A DNA stretch of 64,000 nt, from assembly GCF_005047355.1 (NCBI RefSeq), contig NZ_SUMC01000041.1, positions 1-64,000 on the forward strand, in the 5' to 3' direction. Shown here piece after piece: positions 7,874 to 16,794 of this stretch. Every line of letters starts with the position of its first letter. Positions within the stretch are counted from its first letter, which is position 1. The notes beneath the pieces are model-generated. The model was not told the origin of the DNA. It did no database searches and saw only the letters and a program-made list of their open reading frames with translations. Origin of the DNA: Actinacidiphila oryziradicis (GTDB lineage Bacteria; Actinomycetota; Actinomycetes; Streptomycetales; Streptomycetaceae). The translations under genes and the position numbers were made by a program.

Positions 7874-9046
7874 CTAACTGTGCGAGACGGTCAGCGCGTA
7901 GAAGGCGACTCGCGCACCGTTGGTGGTGCTGTCCGAGGACGACTGGTTGTACGAGCCGGCCTTGAAGTACTGCTTGTACGGGCTGAAGGACGACGGAATG
8001 GTGTAATGGGTCGTGCTGCCGTTGATCGTCAGATCGAGCGTGTTGCCGCCGGAGACACCGATCGTGTAGCTCCACTTCGTGCCGACCGCCACGTGGCCCA
8101 CCGTGTGCGGCGTCTGGCCACCGTCGGGTGAGTCCTCCGTGCCCACGATGATGTCGCCGTTCGCGTAGTAGTAGAGCTCCAGCAGCGGCTTGGTCGACGT
8201 ACCGCCCGAGCCGAGGTGGATCTGGCCCACGGCGACGTGGTTCGTGACCGACACCACACGCAGCGTCGCGTTCATCCGGTGGGTGCCGCTGAGCGACCAG
8301 TCGGCGGCGCTGCCGTCGCTGTTCATCTCACGGAGCTCGGACCGCGCATAGCTGGAGTTGGGCGTGGTGACGCCCTTCTCCGGAGCCCAGAACGTCATCG
8401 CGCCGTCGGAGGTGTCGGTGTAGAAGTACGAGTCGTGGAAGCCGTTCGCTCCCACGAGCTGGGACGGCGGGATCGTGGTCGGCGAGCCGGCCGAGCCCAC
8501 CGGCTCCTGCAGCTCCCACACCGACAGGTTGAAGTTGCCGCCGGGCGCGACCGAGGTGTTGAGGCTGCCGCTGGCGGGCAGCGTCCACAGCTGGTTGGCC
8601 GCGCCGGTGCAGGTCCAGATCTGCAGCTGGTTGCCGTTGGCCGAGGAGTTGCCGGTGGCGTCGAGACACTTGCCCGAGCCGGCGTTGACCAGCTCGCCGT
8701 TGCTCACTGTCCACTGCTGCGCGGCGGTGCCGTTGCAGTCGTAGAGCTGGACCTTGGCGCCGTTGGCGGTCGACGCCGAGGTCACGTCCATGCACTTGCC
8801 GAGCGTCTGTAGGGAGTTGTCGGAGTTGCCGACGGTCCAGGCCTGGGCGGCGGTGCCGTTGCAGTCGTACATCTGCACATGCGCGCCGTTGGCCGACGAT
8901 GCGCCGGCGACGTCGATGCACTTGCCGCCGAGGCCGGTGATGGGGCCGGCGGTGGCGGCGTGAGCGCTGGTGCTGCCGAGCAGGCCGATGGAGCCGGCGA
9001 CGGCCGCGGTAGTGGCTACCGCGAGGAGTTTGGAGCGGCGTTTCAT
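7874..9046 (-). CDS. Secreted PL7-type polysaccharide (alginate) lyase with ricin-type lectin domain
   Basis: A 390-residue exported protein. Residues 1-30 form a Sec signal ending STSAHA. Residues about 33-155 are a ricin B-type beta-trefoil (CBM13) with repeated CIDVAGASSANG, QMYDCNGTAAQAW and QxW motifs. Residues about 165-390 are a PL7/alginate-lyase-2 jelly roll carrying YARSELREM, the catalytic QIH and YFKAGSYNQ. PL7 enzymes cleave alginate or related glucuronan-type chains by beta-elimination. A strong AAGGAG precedes the ATG. It is last in an operon with a GH18 enzyme and an unclassified CBM protein, 24 bases after the GH18 stop. For a soil actinomycete, bacterial alginate or fungal polyuronate are as plausible as algal alginate. 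Confidence 0.9.
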   Translation of the reverse strand: MKRRSKLLAVATTAAVAGSIGLLGSTSAHAATAGPITGLGGKCIDVAGASSANGAHVQMYDCNGTAAQAWTVGNSDNSLQTLGKCMDVTSASTANGAKVQLYDCNGTAAQQWTVSNGELVNAGSGKCLDATGNSSANGNQLQIWTCTGAANQLWTLPASGSLNTSVAPGGNFNLSVWELQEPVGSAGSPTTIPPSQLVGANGFHDSYFYTDTSDGAMTFWAPEKGVTTPNSSYARSELREMNSDGSAADWSLSGTHRMNATLRVVSVTNHVAVGQIHLGSGGTSTKPLLELYYYANGDIIVGTEDSPDGGQTPHTVGHVAVGTKWSYTIGVSGGNTLDLTINGSTTHYTIPSSFSPYKQYFKAGSYNQSSSDSTTNGARVAFYALTVSHS

Positions 9047-9069
9047 GTGGGGGGCTCCTTAACGACCGG

Positions 9070-10551
9070 TCAGCCGGTGTACTTGGTGATGATCTTCGTG
9101 AAGTCGTAGGGGTTCTGAGCGACGCTGCTGCAAGCGCCGTCGGCCCAGTTGTGGACCGTGTTGGGGTCGCAGGCGCGGTCACGGTTGACGTCCCAGTAGG
9201 AGAACTGGGCGACGTGCTTGCTCTGGGCGAAGGCGAGCAGGTCGTTGAAGGTGCTCTGGGTGAACAGCTCGCTGGGCTGGTCGGTGTGGCCGTTCATCAG
9301 CTGGATCGAGGTGTGCGCCCAGGCGGTGGCGGCGTCCCAGCCGTAGAGCGACTGCAGCTGGGTGTTGACGTCGCCGGCGACCGTCTCGGCGGCCTGGGTC
9401 TCGGTGCCGCTGGTGAGGCCGAAGTCGAAGTCCATGATGTTGACGACATCGATCCGGGCACCCGTGCTGATGGCCTGTCGTATCTCGTCCTTGCCGGTGT
9501 CGGGCAGACCGACGGTGGTCATCGGGATGGTGAGGGTGACCTTCAGGCTGGGGTTGTTCTGCTCGAGGGTCTTGATGGCGCCCCAACGCACTGCCATGTT
9601 GGCGTCGAGGTCGTCGCCTTCCCAGTCGAGGTCGATCCGGGTGAGCTGGTACTTGTTGATCACCTTCTGGTACGCGGCGGCGAGCGCCGAGGAACTGCCG
9701 CAGGTGGCGCCCAGTTCGGTGCCGTTGTAGCCGCCGAAGGAGACGCTGACGTCGCCGCCGGCCGCGCGGACGGCCGTGACGTCGGCCTGGACGGTGGTGT
9801 CCGAGGCGACGGTGTGCGCGCTGTCGCCGTCCCAGGCGGGAGTGCAGCTGCCGGAGTCGAGCACGAAGGCGAGCAGGAGCTCCTTCTCCCCGGAGTTGCT
9901 GACGATGTCGGAGACGGATTGCGGGGTGTTGTCCAGCGGCATGAAGTACGCGGGGTGCTGGAAGCCGGTGTCGGCCGGCGCGGTGGGGGTGGGGGTGGGT
10001 GTGGGTGTCGGGGTAGTGGTGGGGGTCGGACTGCCGGTCGCCGAGGGGCCGATGAGCGACAGGGCGTCGGCTCCGAAGGTGCCCTGGCCGTACCAGCCGT
10101 GCACCCACACCGTGACGGAGGTCGTCGAGGCGCCGGTGGTGAAGGTGGTGGACAGGCCGGTCCATCCGGCTGAGGAGGTCCAGGTGCTGGTGTCCGAGGT
10201 CCCGGTCCCGGAATCGCCCAGGTAGACGTAGGAGCCCTGGACCTTGCCGGTAAGGGTGTAGGTCGCGCCTGGCTGGACGCTCACGGTCTGGGCGCACTGG
10301 GCGTAGTCGCTGCTGGTGGTGGTTCCCGACAGGGCGTACGAGTCCGCGGCGACCGGGCTGGTCACCACCTTGTCGCCCGACGAGCAGTTCCAGCCGGTCA
10401 GGTTGCCGGTTTCGAAACCGGGATTCTGCAGCAGCTGTACGGAGTCGGCGGAGGCGCTGGTGGCGCCGGTGGCGGTGATCGCCAGGCCTGCGGCGGCGAT
10501 GACGGCTGCCGAGGACAGTACGGCGACGAGCTGTCTTGGGCTGGTGGGCAT
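9070..10551 (-). CDS. Secreted GH18 chitinase-like enzyme with N-terminal CBM
   Basis: A 493-residue exported protein. A signal peptide (ending TSASA) is followed by a jelly-roll carbohydrate-binding module at about 37-170 (QLLQNPGFETGNLTGW). A Thr-Pro linker comes next, then a GH18 barrel at about 195-493. The catalytic signature is IDLDWEGDD, with the acid Glu of DxDxE intact; MDFDFG and the terminal WDVNRDRACD match bacterial ChiD-like chitinases. The CBM is very like that of the upstream gene (10584-12647), suggesting duplication. ATG 10551 has GGAGA upstream; 32 bases separate it from the previous stop. Expected to hydrolyse chitin or chitooligosaccharides outside the cell. Confidence 0.9.
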   Translation of the reverse strand: MPTSPRQLVAVLSSAAVIAAAGLAITATGATSASADSVQLLQNPGFETGNLTGWNCSSGDKVVTSPVAADSYALSGTTTSSDYAQCAQTVSVQPGATYTLTGKVQGSYVYLGDSGTGTSDTSTWTSSAGWTGLSTTFTTGASTTSVTVWVHGWYGQGTFGADALSLIGPSATGSPTPTTTPTPTPTPTPTAPADTGFQHPAYFMPLDNTPQSVSDIVSNSGEKELLLAFVLDSGSCTPAWDGDSAHTVASDTTVQADVTAVRAAGGDVSVSFGGYNGTELGATCGSSSALAAAYQKVINKYQLTRIDLDWEGDDLDANMAVRWGAIKTLEQNNPSLKVTLTIPMTTVGLPDTGKDEIRQAISTGARIDVVNIMDFDFGLTSGTETQAAETVAGDVNTQLQSLYGWDAATAWAHTSIQLMNGHTDQPSELFTQSTFNDLLAFAQSKHVAQFSYWDVNRDRACDPNTVHNWADGACSSVAQNPYDFTKIITKYTG

Positions 10552-10583
10552 GGCTGTCTCCTGACGGTGGGGCGTCACGGAAG

Positions 10584-12647
10584 TCACGGAAGCGGAGTCG
10601 GGCTGTTGAGGTAGGACTGCGTGCGGGTCGCCCAGTATCCGAAGTCGCCCGGCCCGGTCTGGTTCGTGCCGACCATCTCGGGCACGCCGTAGGTGCCGGT
10701 CCCGGTGCCGGCGCCGAAGAGGATCGCCACGACACCGGCCGCCGCGGCTTCCGGGATGTGCGATCCCCAGGTGACGGTGGAGCCGCTCACGGAGATCTTC
10801 GGGTCGGCTCCCGGGTTGCTGCTGTAGAAGGACAGGTTGTTGCCGCTCGAGGTGAAGGAATCGCCGTAGAAGAACGTGGACGCCGAGTCCTCGCTCTGCT
10901 CGGTCGTCACGTTGTCGAGGTCAGGGAACACCCCGGAGGAGTTCCAGTACGTCGGGCTCGGCGTGTGGGTCGAGTTGAGATGACCGACGGGGATCTGCCA
11001 CAGGACCGCCGGCAGGGCGAGGGATTGCCGGATCGTCTGGACGTAGAGCAGGTAGTTGCTCCAGTGCGCCGCGTTGAGGTAGCGGATGTCAGCCGCGGGG
11101 TTCGGGTCGCGCAGGATGCCGAAGTCCTGGCCCCACTGGTCGAACGCCACGAGGTCGGCGTCGTAGCCGATGTCGGCCGTCTTCACGAAGGCGGCGACCT
11201 GCGTCGCCACGTTGGTGACCGACTGGCGTCCGGCGCTCCAGCCCAGGGAGTCGGTGTCCTTCAGCGCGTCCCGCACGGCCCAGGTGTTGACCTGCCAGCC
11301 GACGAAGGCCGTCGGGTCGTACTTCTTGATCGTGTAGTTGATCGCCTCGGTCAGTCCCCGGAGGTTGTTGCCGAAGGCCGGGTCGCTGCCGCTGGCCAGC
11401 ACGCCGGAGGAGTAGACGGCGTTTGTGGCGGCCGGCATCTTGCTCGCGTCGTTGCCGTAGGTCGCCGCGTAGTTCTGCTGCAGGTAGCCGAGCATGTCGG
11501 GTTCGATCACCCAGCCGACCGGCTTTCCGGGCGCGGCGGCGTTGGCGGCTGCCGCGGCGTTCTTCAGGGACTGGAAGTAGGTGGTCAGCCAGCTGGCGCT
11601 CTGCATGTTGGTGAAGTCGACGCCTGTGCCGTCGACGTTGCCGTTCATCCCGTAGTCGACGAGTACGGGCGTCATCCCGAACTGCTGGGCGTGGCTGACC
11701 AGTGTGGTGGTCGTGGCCGCCCAGTTGGAGAAGTCGCCGCCGATCAGGTACTCGTACCCGTAGTTCGGTACCGGGCCGTGCGTCTTGAGGGTGCTGAAGA
11801 ACGAGTCGACGGTACTGCCCGGGGTGTACACGGTCCCGACCGACAGGTACGAAGGGTGCCACGCGGACGTGGACCCGCCGGTGCCCGCGGACTGGGTGGT
11901 CGCGGTGACGGCGGTCGACTTGGCCGATTCACCGGCGCTGTTGGTCGCGGTGACCGAGAACGCGTAGGACGTGCTCGCCGCGAGCCCGGTGACCGTGGCG
12001 GCGGTCGTCGTCACCGATGCCACCTTGGCCGAGCCCTGGTAGACGTTGTAGCCGGTCGCTCCGGTCGACGCGTTCCATGACAGCGACGCGGAACTACTGG
12101 TCGTCCCGGAGACCGCCAGGCCGGTCGGGGCGGCGGGTATCGTCACCGTGCCGCCGCCGCTGCCGCTGGGGCCGGTCAGGGACACATCGTCGGCGCGGTA
12201 GGTGCCCTGTGCGTACCAGCCATGCAGATAGATCTTGACCGAGGTGGTGGTGGCCCCGGTGGTGAACGTCGTGGACAGCTGCTGCCAACTCGTCGCGGAC
12301 GGCGTCCAGGTGGAGTTGTAGCCGTCGGCGCCCAGGTATACGTAGGCGCCCTCGACGTACGCCGACAAGGTGTACGCCGAGCCGGGCTGCACCGAGATGG
12401 TCTGCGTGCACTGGGCGGTGTCGGAACCGGTCGTGGTTCCGGCCAAGGAGTGTGTACCCCCGTGCACGGGGGTGGTGACCACGCTCGCGGTGGTCGCACT
12501 GCAGGCCCAGCCGGACAGATCCCCTGTCTCGAAGCCCGGGTTGACGGCCAGATTCGAGCTGTCGGCCGCCGCGACGGTGGCCAGTGATACGGAACCGAGC
12601 AGCATAAGGACGGCCGCGATGAACGCGGCCCATGATCTGCGGGCCAT
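10584..12647 (-). CDS. Secreted CBM-FnIII protein with uncharacterised catalytic-like domain
   Basis: A 687-residue exported protein. A signal peptide ends near VAAADSS; a CBM similar to that of the GH18 neighbour covers about 28-160; a fibronectin type III domain covers about 170-255 (PTGLAVSGTTSSSASLSW). The remaining about 420 residues have alternating strand/helix segments such as GMTPVLVDYGMNGN, PVGWVIEPDMLGYL, ADLVAFDQWGQDFG and PAVLWQIPVGH, as in a TIM-barrel hydrolase with possible acids in IEPDM and FDQWGQD. I cannot assign it to a known GH family. It has an excellent GAGGAGG site and is the first gene of the operon, behind a chitinase-type box at 12711, so a role in chitin or fungal-wall use is likely. 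Confidence 0.85.
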   Translation of the reverse strand: MARRSWAAFIAAVLMLLGSVSLATVAAADSSNLAVNPGFETGDLSGWACSATTASVVTTPVHGGTHSLAGTTTGSDTAQCTQTISVQPGSAYTLSAYVEGAYVYLGADGYNSTWTPSATSWQQLSTTFTTGATTTSVKIYLHGWYAQGTYRADDVSLTGPSGSGGGTVTIPAAPTGLAVSGTTSSSASLSWNASTGATGYNVYQGSAKVASVTTTAATVTGLAASTSYAFSVTATNSAGESAKSTAVTATTQSAGTGGSTSAWHPSYLSVGTVYTPGSTVDSFFSTLKTHGPVPNYGYEYLIGGDFSNWAATTTTLVSHAQQFGMTPVLVDYGMNGNVDGTGVDFTNMQSASWLTTYFQSLKNAAAAANAAAPGKPVGWVIEPDMLGYLQQNYAATYGNDASKMPAATNAVYSSGVLASGSDPAFGNNLRGLTEAINYTIKKYDPTAFVGWQVNTWAVRDALKDTDSLGWSAGRQSVTNVATQVAAFVKTADIGYDADLVAFDQWGQDFGILRDPNPAADIRYLNAAHWSNYLLYVQTIRQSLALPAVLWQIPVGHLNSTHTPSPTYWNSSGVFPDLDNVTTEQSEDSASTFFYGDSFTSSGNNLSFYSSNPGADPKISVSGSTVTWGSHIPEAAAAGVVAILFGAGTGTGTYGVPEMVGTNQTGPGDFGYWATRTQSYLNSPTPLP

Positions 12648-12710
12648 GGACTCCTCCTCGTCTCGCACGGGCAGGAAACGGGAGGGGGCGCCGCACCTCC
12701 ACAAGGAGAA

Positions 12711-12722
12711 TGGTCCAGACCT
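12711..12722 (-). promoter_or_regulatory. Chitinase-type operator TGGTCCAGACCT
   Basis: TGGTCCAGACCT is followed directly by TTGGTCC, a partial second copy. This is the 12-base motif known from direct repeats in Streptomyces chitinase promoters and resembles the DasR-type core TGGTCTAGACCA. It lies 64 bases before the first ATG of the secreted operon. Regulation by chitin/GlcNAc is inferred. Confidence 0.65.
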
Positions 12723-13142
12723 TTGGTCCGCGTCAAGGGCGCGACGGACTACGGGACTTGTCCGAAGGCCAGGCCGGTTTCGCCCCGCAGGCTGTGCGCC
12801 ATTCGGATCAGGACGCTGCCGCCCGGCGCGGGCCTTCCGGCAGGGGGTGGATCATGCAGAGGGCCTTCGGGATATGCCTGGTGTGCGAGCGGCCCCGCAA
12901 ACGCCAAGCCCCCGACGCTGGACCCGGACCCGGGCCGAACCTCGCTGACCAGCATCACTGGTCTGCGATCAGTCGCAACAGGCTGCTGGGCTTGGTGGGG
13001 CAGCGTGGCGAGTTTGAAGTGGTGTGGTCCCGCGCGCTGTGTCGAGATGAGCGCCCATACCGTTGATGGGTGGGGCGACCCACGATCCGGTGCACCGCCG
13101 TGGTGTCGTTCGCTCGGTTCGTCGGACCCTTCTCCGACGCTG
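12723..13142. other. Intergenic, no gene recognised
   Basis: Open frames cross this stretch on both strands, but none has a plausible start or recognisable product. Part of it is the promoter of the secreted operon. The rest may be decayed DNA. Confidence 0.4.
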
Positions 13143-13664
13143 TCAGCCGAAGAAACCGCCGTGTCCGCCGCGGCCGCCGTGTCCGCCGTTCGCGTCTTCG
13201 GTGGGCGCGGCGGTGGGGGCGGTGGCGCCGTCGGCAGCCTTGAATTTGGCTTTGTCTAGGGCTGACTGGAGGGATGCGGCGTAGCTCTTACTGGTGTAAG
13301 TAGCACCGCTGACGGTGTCGATGGCGGCGCTCTGCTTGGTGAGAGCGCTCTGCTGGAGCGTGGGTATGGCGATGTTGCTGATCTGCGCCGACCGGGGATC
13401 GCTGCCGGGGACCTGCAGCGCTTTGACGTCTGTGATCTTTCCGTTCTTGATGGTGACGCTCACCTGCGTGGTGCCGAACTGCGTGCTGACCGGCGTGCCG
13501 GTGGCGATGGTCGAGCCCGCGCTCTTCTTGACGGTGGCCTGTTTGCCAGTGGATGTGGAGGAGGCCGAGGAGGCCACGGAAATCGTCGCCTCGCGCGGTT
13601 TGAACATGAGGACGCCGGTGGTGCCCAGGATGGTGGCGACCAGCACGATGGGAGCACGTCGCAT
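13143..13664 (-). CDS. FMN-binding domain protein (covalent flavin carrier)
   Basis: A 173-residue membrane-anchored protein. An N-terminal hydrophobic segment is followed by an extracytoplasmic FMN-binding domain of the NqrC/RnfG type. DTVSGATYTS matches the [DN]xxSGATxT motif whose last Thr receives FMN covalently from ApbE. The tail after residue 150 is Ala/Gly/His-rich. It is third in a unit with ApbE and a ferric-reductase-like protein (47 bases after the latter), so it probably accepts electrons from that flavoprotein outside the membrane. GGAG precedes the ATG. Confidence 0.88.
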   Translation of the reverse strand: MRRAPIVLVATILGTTGVLMFKPREATISVASSASSTSTGKQATVKKSAGSTIATGTPVSTQFGTTQVSVTIKNGKITDVKALQVPGSDPRSAQISNIAIPTLQQSALTKQSAAIDTVSGATYTSKSYAASLQSALDKAKFKAADGATAPTAAPTEDANGGHGGRGGHGGFFG

Positions 13665-13711
13665 CGGAATCTCCAGGAGTCAGAGGAACACAGCGGGGGG
13701 CCGGTCGGGGG

Positions 13712-15136
13712 TCAGAAGGCGAAGTCTTCGTGGTGGATACGTGCGGCGGGCACTCCGGCCTCCAGGGCCGCGCTGACGACGGCGCGGGTGAAGGCGTCCG
13801 GGCCGCAGATGAAGACATCGCGGCGTGACACGTCGGTGACGAGGGTCCGCAGGGCGGCGGCGTCCAGGCGGACCTCGTCGCGAGGCCCGGTCAACGTCTG
13901 CAGTCGGCCCGGCCGGTGGGCGAGGAGTTTGGTGAACTCGTCGAGGTGCGCGATGTCCTCGGGGCGCGAGCCGCGCAGGATGACGATGACGTGGGTGTCG
14001 CGGGGGAATTCCTCCAGCAGTGCCCGGATGGGCGTTGTGCCTACGCCCGCGCCGATGAGCAGGACATATCGGGAGCGTCGGGCGTCGGGGGTGAACACCC
14101 CGTAGGGCCCTTCGAACGCCACCCGGGTGCCGGGTGTGAGCTGCGCCAGAGCCGTGCTGTGGTCACCCAGCTCCTTGACGGTGATACGCAGGTGCCCCGG
14201 CTTGGGCGCGGCCGACAGGGAGTAGGGGTGGGCCTGCCACCACAGGCCGCGCCGCAGGAACCGCCACATCATGAACTGGCCGCCCGCCACCGGCAGCCGC
14301 TCCAGGCGGCGTCCGGTGAGAACCACCGACCAGGTGCGCGGCCCGGCCGGCTTGACCTCGGCGATGCGCAGGTCATGGCGGACGGAGCGCCACAGCGGCA
14401 GCGCCACCCGGAAGGCCAGTACGACGGCGAGCGCGCCCACCCACAGGGCGGTCCACCAGGCGCGGGCCAGGGGATGCCCCACGAACGGTGCGCCGTTGTC
14501 GACCTGGTGGACGAAGGACAGGCCCAGGCCCAGATACGTATAGAGGTGGACGGCCCACCATGTCTCGTACTTCATCCGGCGCCGTGCCCGCCGGTAGGAG
14601 GTGACGCCGGCCATCAGCAGCAATCCGGTGCCGACGGCGGTGGACAGCACCCCGGGGTACGTCCACAACAGCTGGCCTACCTCGGCGAGCAGGCCGGTCT
14701 TCGCCGCCCGCGCGTAACCGATGGTGATGAGCAGCGCGTGAGCCGTGACCAGGTACAGCCCCCACGGGCCGAGCCGGCGGTGCCAGACGATCAGACGGTC
14801 CTGGCCAAGGGTGCGCTCCAGCGGGGGGATGCGCGCGGAGAGCAGGACGGTGATGACCATGGCGTACCCGGAGAGCATGCCGGTGACCCGTCCCAGCGCG
14901 GTCGCCACCCCGCCGGGCGCACTCAGTGCGCTCACACTCTGCGCGGACACACCGAGCGCGAGCGAAGCGCCCAGACCCAGCCCTGCCGCAGCCGCCAGCA
15001 GATCCACCGCGAGCGGGCGGCGGCGGGCCGGGCGGCGGCGCGGGACCGGGGCCTGACGCCGGGGGCGCGCCGGCGGTCGGCCTGCCTGCTTGGGCGTGGC
15101 CGGTCGCGGCGGCTGAGATGTGCGCGGCACGGTCAT
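13712..15136 (-). CDS. Ferric reductase-like transmembrane flavoprotein
   Basis: A 474-residue membrane oxidoreductase. A Pro/Arg-rich cytoplasmic start of about 40 residues precedes about six helices (45-235) with His residues in WHRRLGPWGL, TAHALL, WAVHLYTYLGL and FVHQVDNG, suited to bind two hemes. A ferredoxin-reductase module follows, with the FAD motif HPYSLSAAP and NAD(P) motifs LLIGAGVGTTPIRALLEE and CGPDAF. Family members pass cytosolic NAD(P)H electrons across the membrane. The ATG overlaps the ApbE stop (ATGA), so the two are translationally coupled. The likely partner is the FMN-binding protein downstream. Confidence 0.88.
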   Translation of the reverse strand: MTVPRTSQPPRPATPKQAGRPPARPRRQAPVPRRRPARRRPLAVDLLAAAAGLGLGASLALGVSAQSVSALSAPGGVATALGRVTGMLSGYAMVITVLLSARIPPLERTLGQDRLIVWHRRLGPWGLYLVTAHALLITIGYARAAKTGLLAEVGQLLWTYPGVLSTAVGTGLLLMAGVTSYRRARRRMKYETWWAVHLYTYLGLGLSFVHQVDNGAPFVGHPLARAWWTALWVGALAVVLAFRVALPLWRSVRHDLRIAEVKPAGPRTWSVVLTGRRLERLPVAGGQFMMWRFLRRGLWWQAHPYSLSAAPKPGHLRITVKELGDHSTALAQLTPGTRVAFEGPYGVFTPDARRSRYVLLIGAGVGTTPIRALLEEFPRDTHVIVILRGSRPEDIAHLDEFTKLLAHRPGRLQTLTGPRDEVRLDAAALRTLVTDVSRRDVFICGPDAFTRAVVSAALEAGVPAARIHHEDFAF

Positions 15137-15945
15137 CGGGTGTCCTGTCCGGGATCGGCCAGGGGAAAGCTCGGGGTGGTGAACACGGTGTCGTCCTCCG
15201 TTACCGTCATGGCCTCGTATCCGTCGAGGCTCAGGGTCCATGCGGCGGCTTCGTGGCCCATGGCGAAGGCAGCTGTCGAATAGGCGTCGGCGGTGCCCAG
15301 GTCCGGGCCGCAGACCGTCACCGAGACCACTGCCCGGGGGGCACGGCGGGTGTGTGGGTCGACAATGTGGGAGCCGCGTTCGTAGGTTCCCGAGGTGGCC
15401 ACCGCGAGGTCGGTGGCTTGCAGCACGGCCGCTACGGCGGCGCGGTCGTAAGGGTGCTGGATGCCGATCCTCCAGGGCAGCCCGGGTTCTCTGCCGCCGC
15501 GGCAGACGACGTCTCCGCCGGCGGAGAGGCAGAAATCGGTGATACCCCGGCGCGTCAGATCGTCCGCGGCCCGTTGTACCGCCCAGCCTTTGACCAGGGC
15601 CGAGGGGTCCAGGGGGCCGTGCGCCCGTGCGTCGAAGAACCCGTCTGTCTCTCGGCGCAGCTCTTCGCACCGGCCGAGTACCCATGCGATGTCGTCGTCG
15701 GCTTGGCCGATCGTCAACTCACCGCGTTCGATGCGGGATATGGCGCTGTCGGGCCGGTAGGTGCTGAAAGCGGCGTCGACCTCGTGCAGCCACCGTATGA
15801 CACCTGCGGTACCTGCCTCGGCAGTGTCGGCCGTGCAGCCGCGCAAGTCGATGGATACTGTCGTGCCCATGACATGCTCCACATGGACGTACGGACCGGC
15901 AGCGCCTTGCGCCTTCTGGGCGCTCAGCTCGTTTGCTGTACTCAT
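15133..15945 (-). CDS. apbE: FAD:protein FMN transferase
   Basis: A 270-residue ApbE/Ftp-family enzyme that uses FAD and Mg2+ to attach FMN to Thr/Ser of flavin-carrier proteins. Visible motifs are MGTTVSIDL near the start, ALVKGWAV, the LSAGGDVVCRG loop and SGTYERGSHIVDPHTRRAP with the catalytic region. No signal peptide or lipobox is evident, which is unusual for the periplasmic type but common in actinobacterial members. It leads the operon whose third product carries the matching SGATYT target. An internal ATG at residue 26 is possible but would cut the family N-terminus. Confidence 0.9.
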   Translation of the reverse strand: MSTANELSAQKAQGAAGPYVHVEHVMGTTVSIDLRGCTADTAEAGTAGVIRWLHEVDAAFSTYRPDSAISRIERGELTIGQADDDIAWVLGRCEELRRETDGFFDARAHGPLDPSALVKGWAVQRAADDLTRRGITDFCLSAGGDVVCRGGREPGLPWRIGIQHPYDRAAVAAVLQATDLAVATSGTYERGSHIVDPHTRRAPRAVVSVTVCGPDLGTADAYSTAAFAMGHEAAAWTLSLDGYEAMTVTEDDTVFTTPSFPLADPGQDTR

Positions 15946-16298
15946 CTCGTCGCACCTGCCCTCTCCGGCGGTCCTGCTTGCCGCAAGTGCCCCTTCATAA
16001 TCGGCCGTTGTCAGCGGCGGGCCGCGCTTACGCGCCGCTGTACGTCTCTCGGCACCTTGCCCGGTGGACCTCTGAGTCTGCTCTGAGCCCGCACCCGGCC
16101 GAAGAGGTGTGCGAACGTGCCGTCCGCCCGGCGACAGCGCTGCTACCAGGCCGTCTGTGCCGGCACGGGGCTTGAAGGGCGCGGGGTCCAGGGATTGGTG
16201 CCGCGTTCAGCGCGCGGAGGTTTAAGTTAAATCTCAGAAGCGGTGATGTATATGAAGGAATGATGAAAACACTCAGACGGTGGGCAGAGTGCCGCCGC
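15946..16298. other. Intergenic, no gene recognised
   Basis: This is the upstream region of the apbE operon. No intact frame has recognisable content. The lower-GC patch near 16220-16270 may be promoter DNA or the edge of the dehydrogenase remnant. Confidence 0.4.
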
Positions 16299-16475
16299 CG
16301 CGGACGACCCCACCACGGCGAGATTCTCCGTGAAGCGGCCGCCCTCGCCGACGCCGGAGCGCTCAAGCCCATCGTCGACCCGCGGCGGTTCACTCTCCGC
16401 ACTGTCACCGACGCCCACGAGGCAGTGGAAAACGGAACCGCCGCAGGCAAGGTCGTCATCGACATCGTCGACTGA
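16299..16475 (+). pseudogene. Zinc-type alcohol dehydrogenase/quinone oxidoreductase, C-terminal remnant
   Basis: The frame ending at 16475 reads AALADAGALKPIVDPRRFTL, then VTDAHEAVENGTAAGKVVIDIVD. This is the usual last 45 residues of MDR-superfamily reductases (LxDAGxLxPVVD...AHxxxExGxxxGKxV). The about 280 preceding residues are missing, so this is a truncated gene end. Confidence 0.6.
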
Positions 16476-16497
16476 ACTCAGGGCCCGAACATCCGGC

Positions 16498-16790
16498 TCA
16501 GGGTGTGGACTTGCGGCTGGAGGCCGGATGACCAAGTGCCTGCGAGCCGGTGATCGTGGTCAGTGTCTCCACGTTGGACGTGGTGTTGCCGCTGATGAGG
16601 ATCTGACCGCGGGAGTTGACGGTGTACCCCTGCGCGGAGGCGAAGTCGGCGGGGACGGTGAAGGTGCCCGTCTGGCTGGTGGCGGGGTTGGAGGTGTCGG
16701 GAACCGCTGCGGTGACGGGGTAGTCGACGAAGGCGGTGGCGTGGGTGCCGGCGGTGCCGGACGGTCTGTTTCCGCAGGGGACCGGGCGCC
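16498..16790 (-). pseudogene. C-terminal fragment of an unknown secreted-type protein
   Basis: Minus-strand codons up to a TGA at 16500-16498 have strongly GC-ending third positions. They encode a Thr/Ser/Gly-rich stretch (THATAFVDYPVTAAVPDTSN... ILISGNTTSNVETLT) typical of extracellular beta-rich proteins. No start or 5' part exists because the MFS stop lies just upstream. I do not recognise the family. It may be the surviving end of a gene replaced by the MFS gene. Confidence 0.35.
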
Positions 16791-16794
16791 GTGC

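Noticed and set aside
9970-10030. Simple GGGTGT tandem, considered as a CRISPR or regulatory repeat
   Set aside because: It encodes the Thr-Pro linker of the GH18 enzyme.
10536-12080. Long plus-strand frame (514 codons) opposite the CBM-FnIII gene
   Set aside because: Arg/Gly/Val-rich shadow of a GC-biased gene. The minus strand has signal peptide, domains and a ribosome site.
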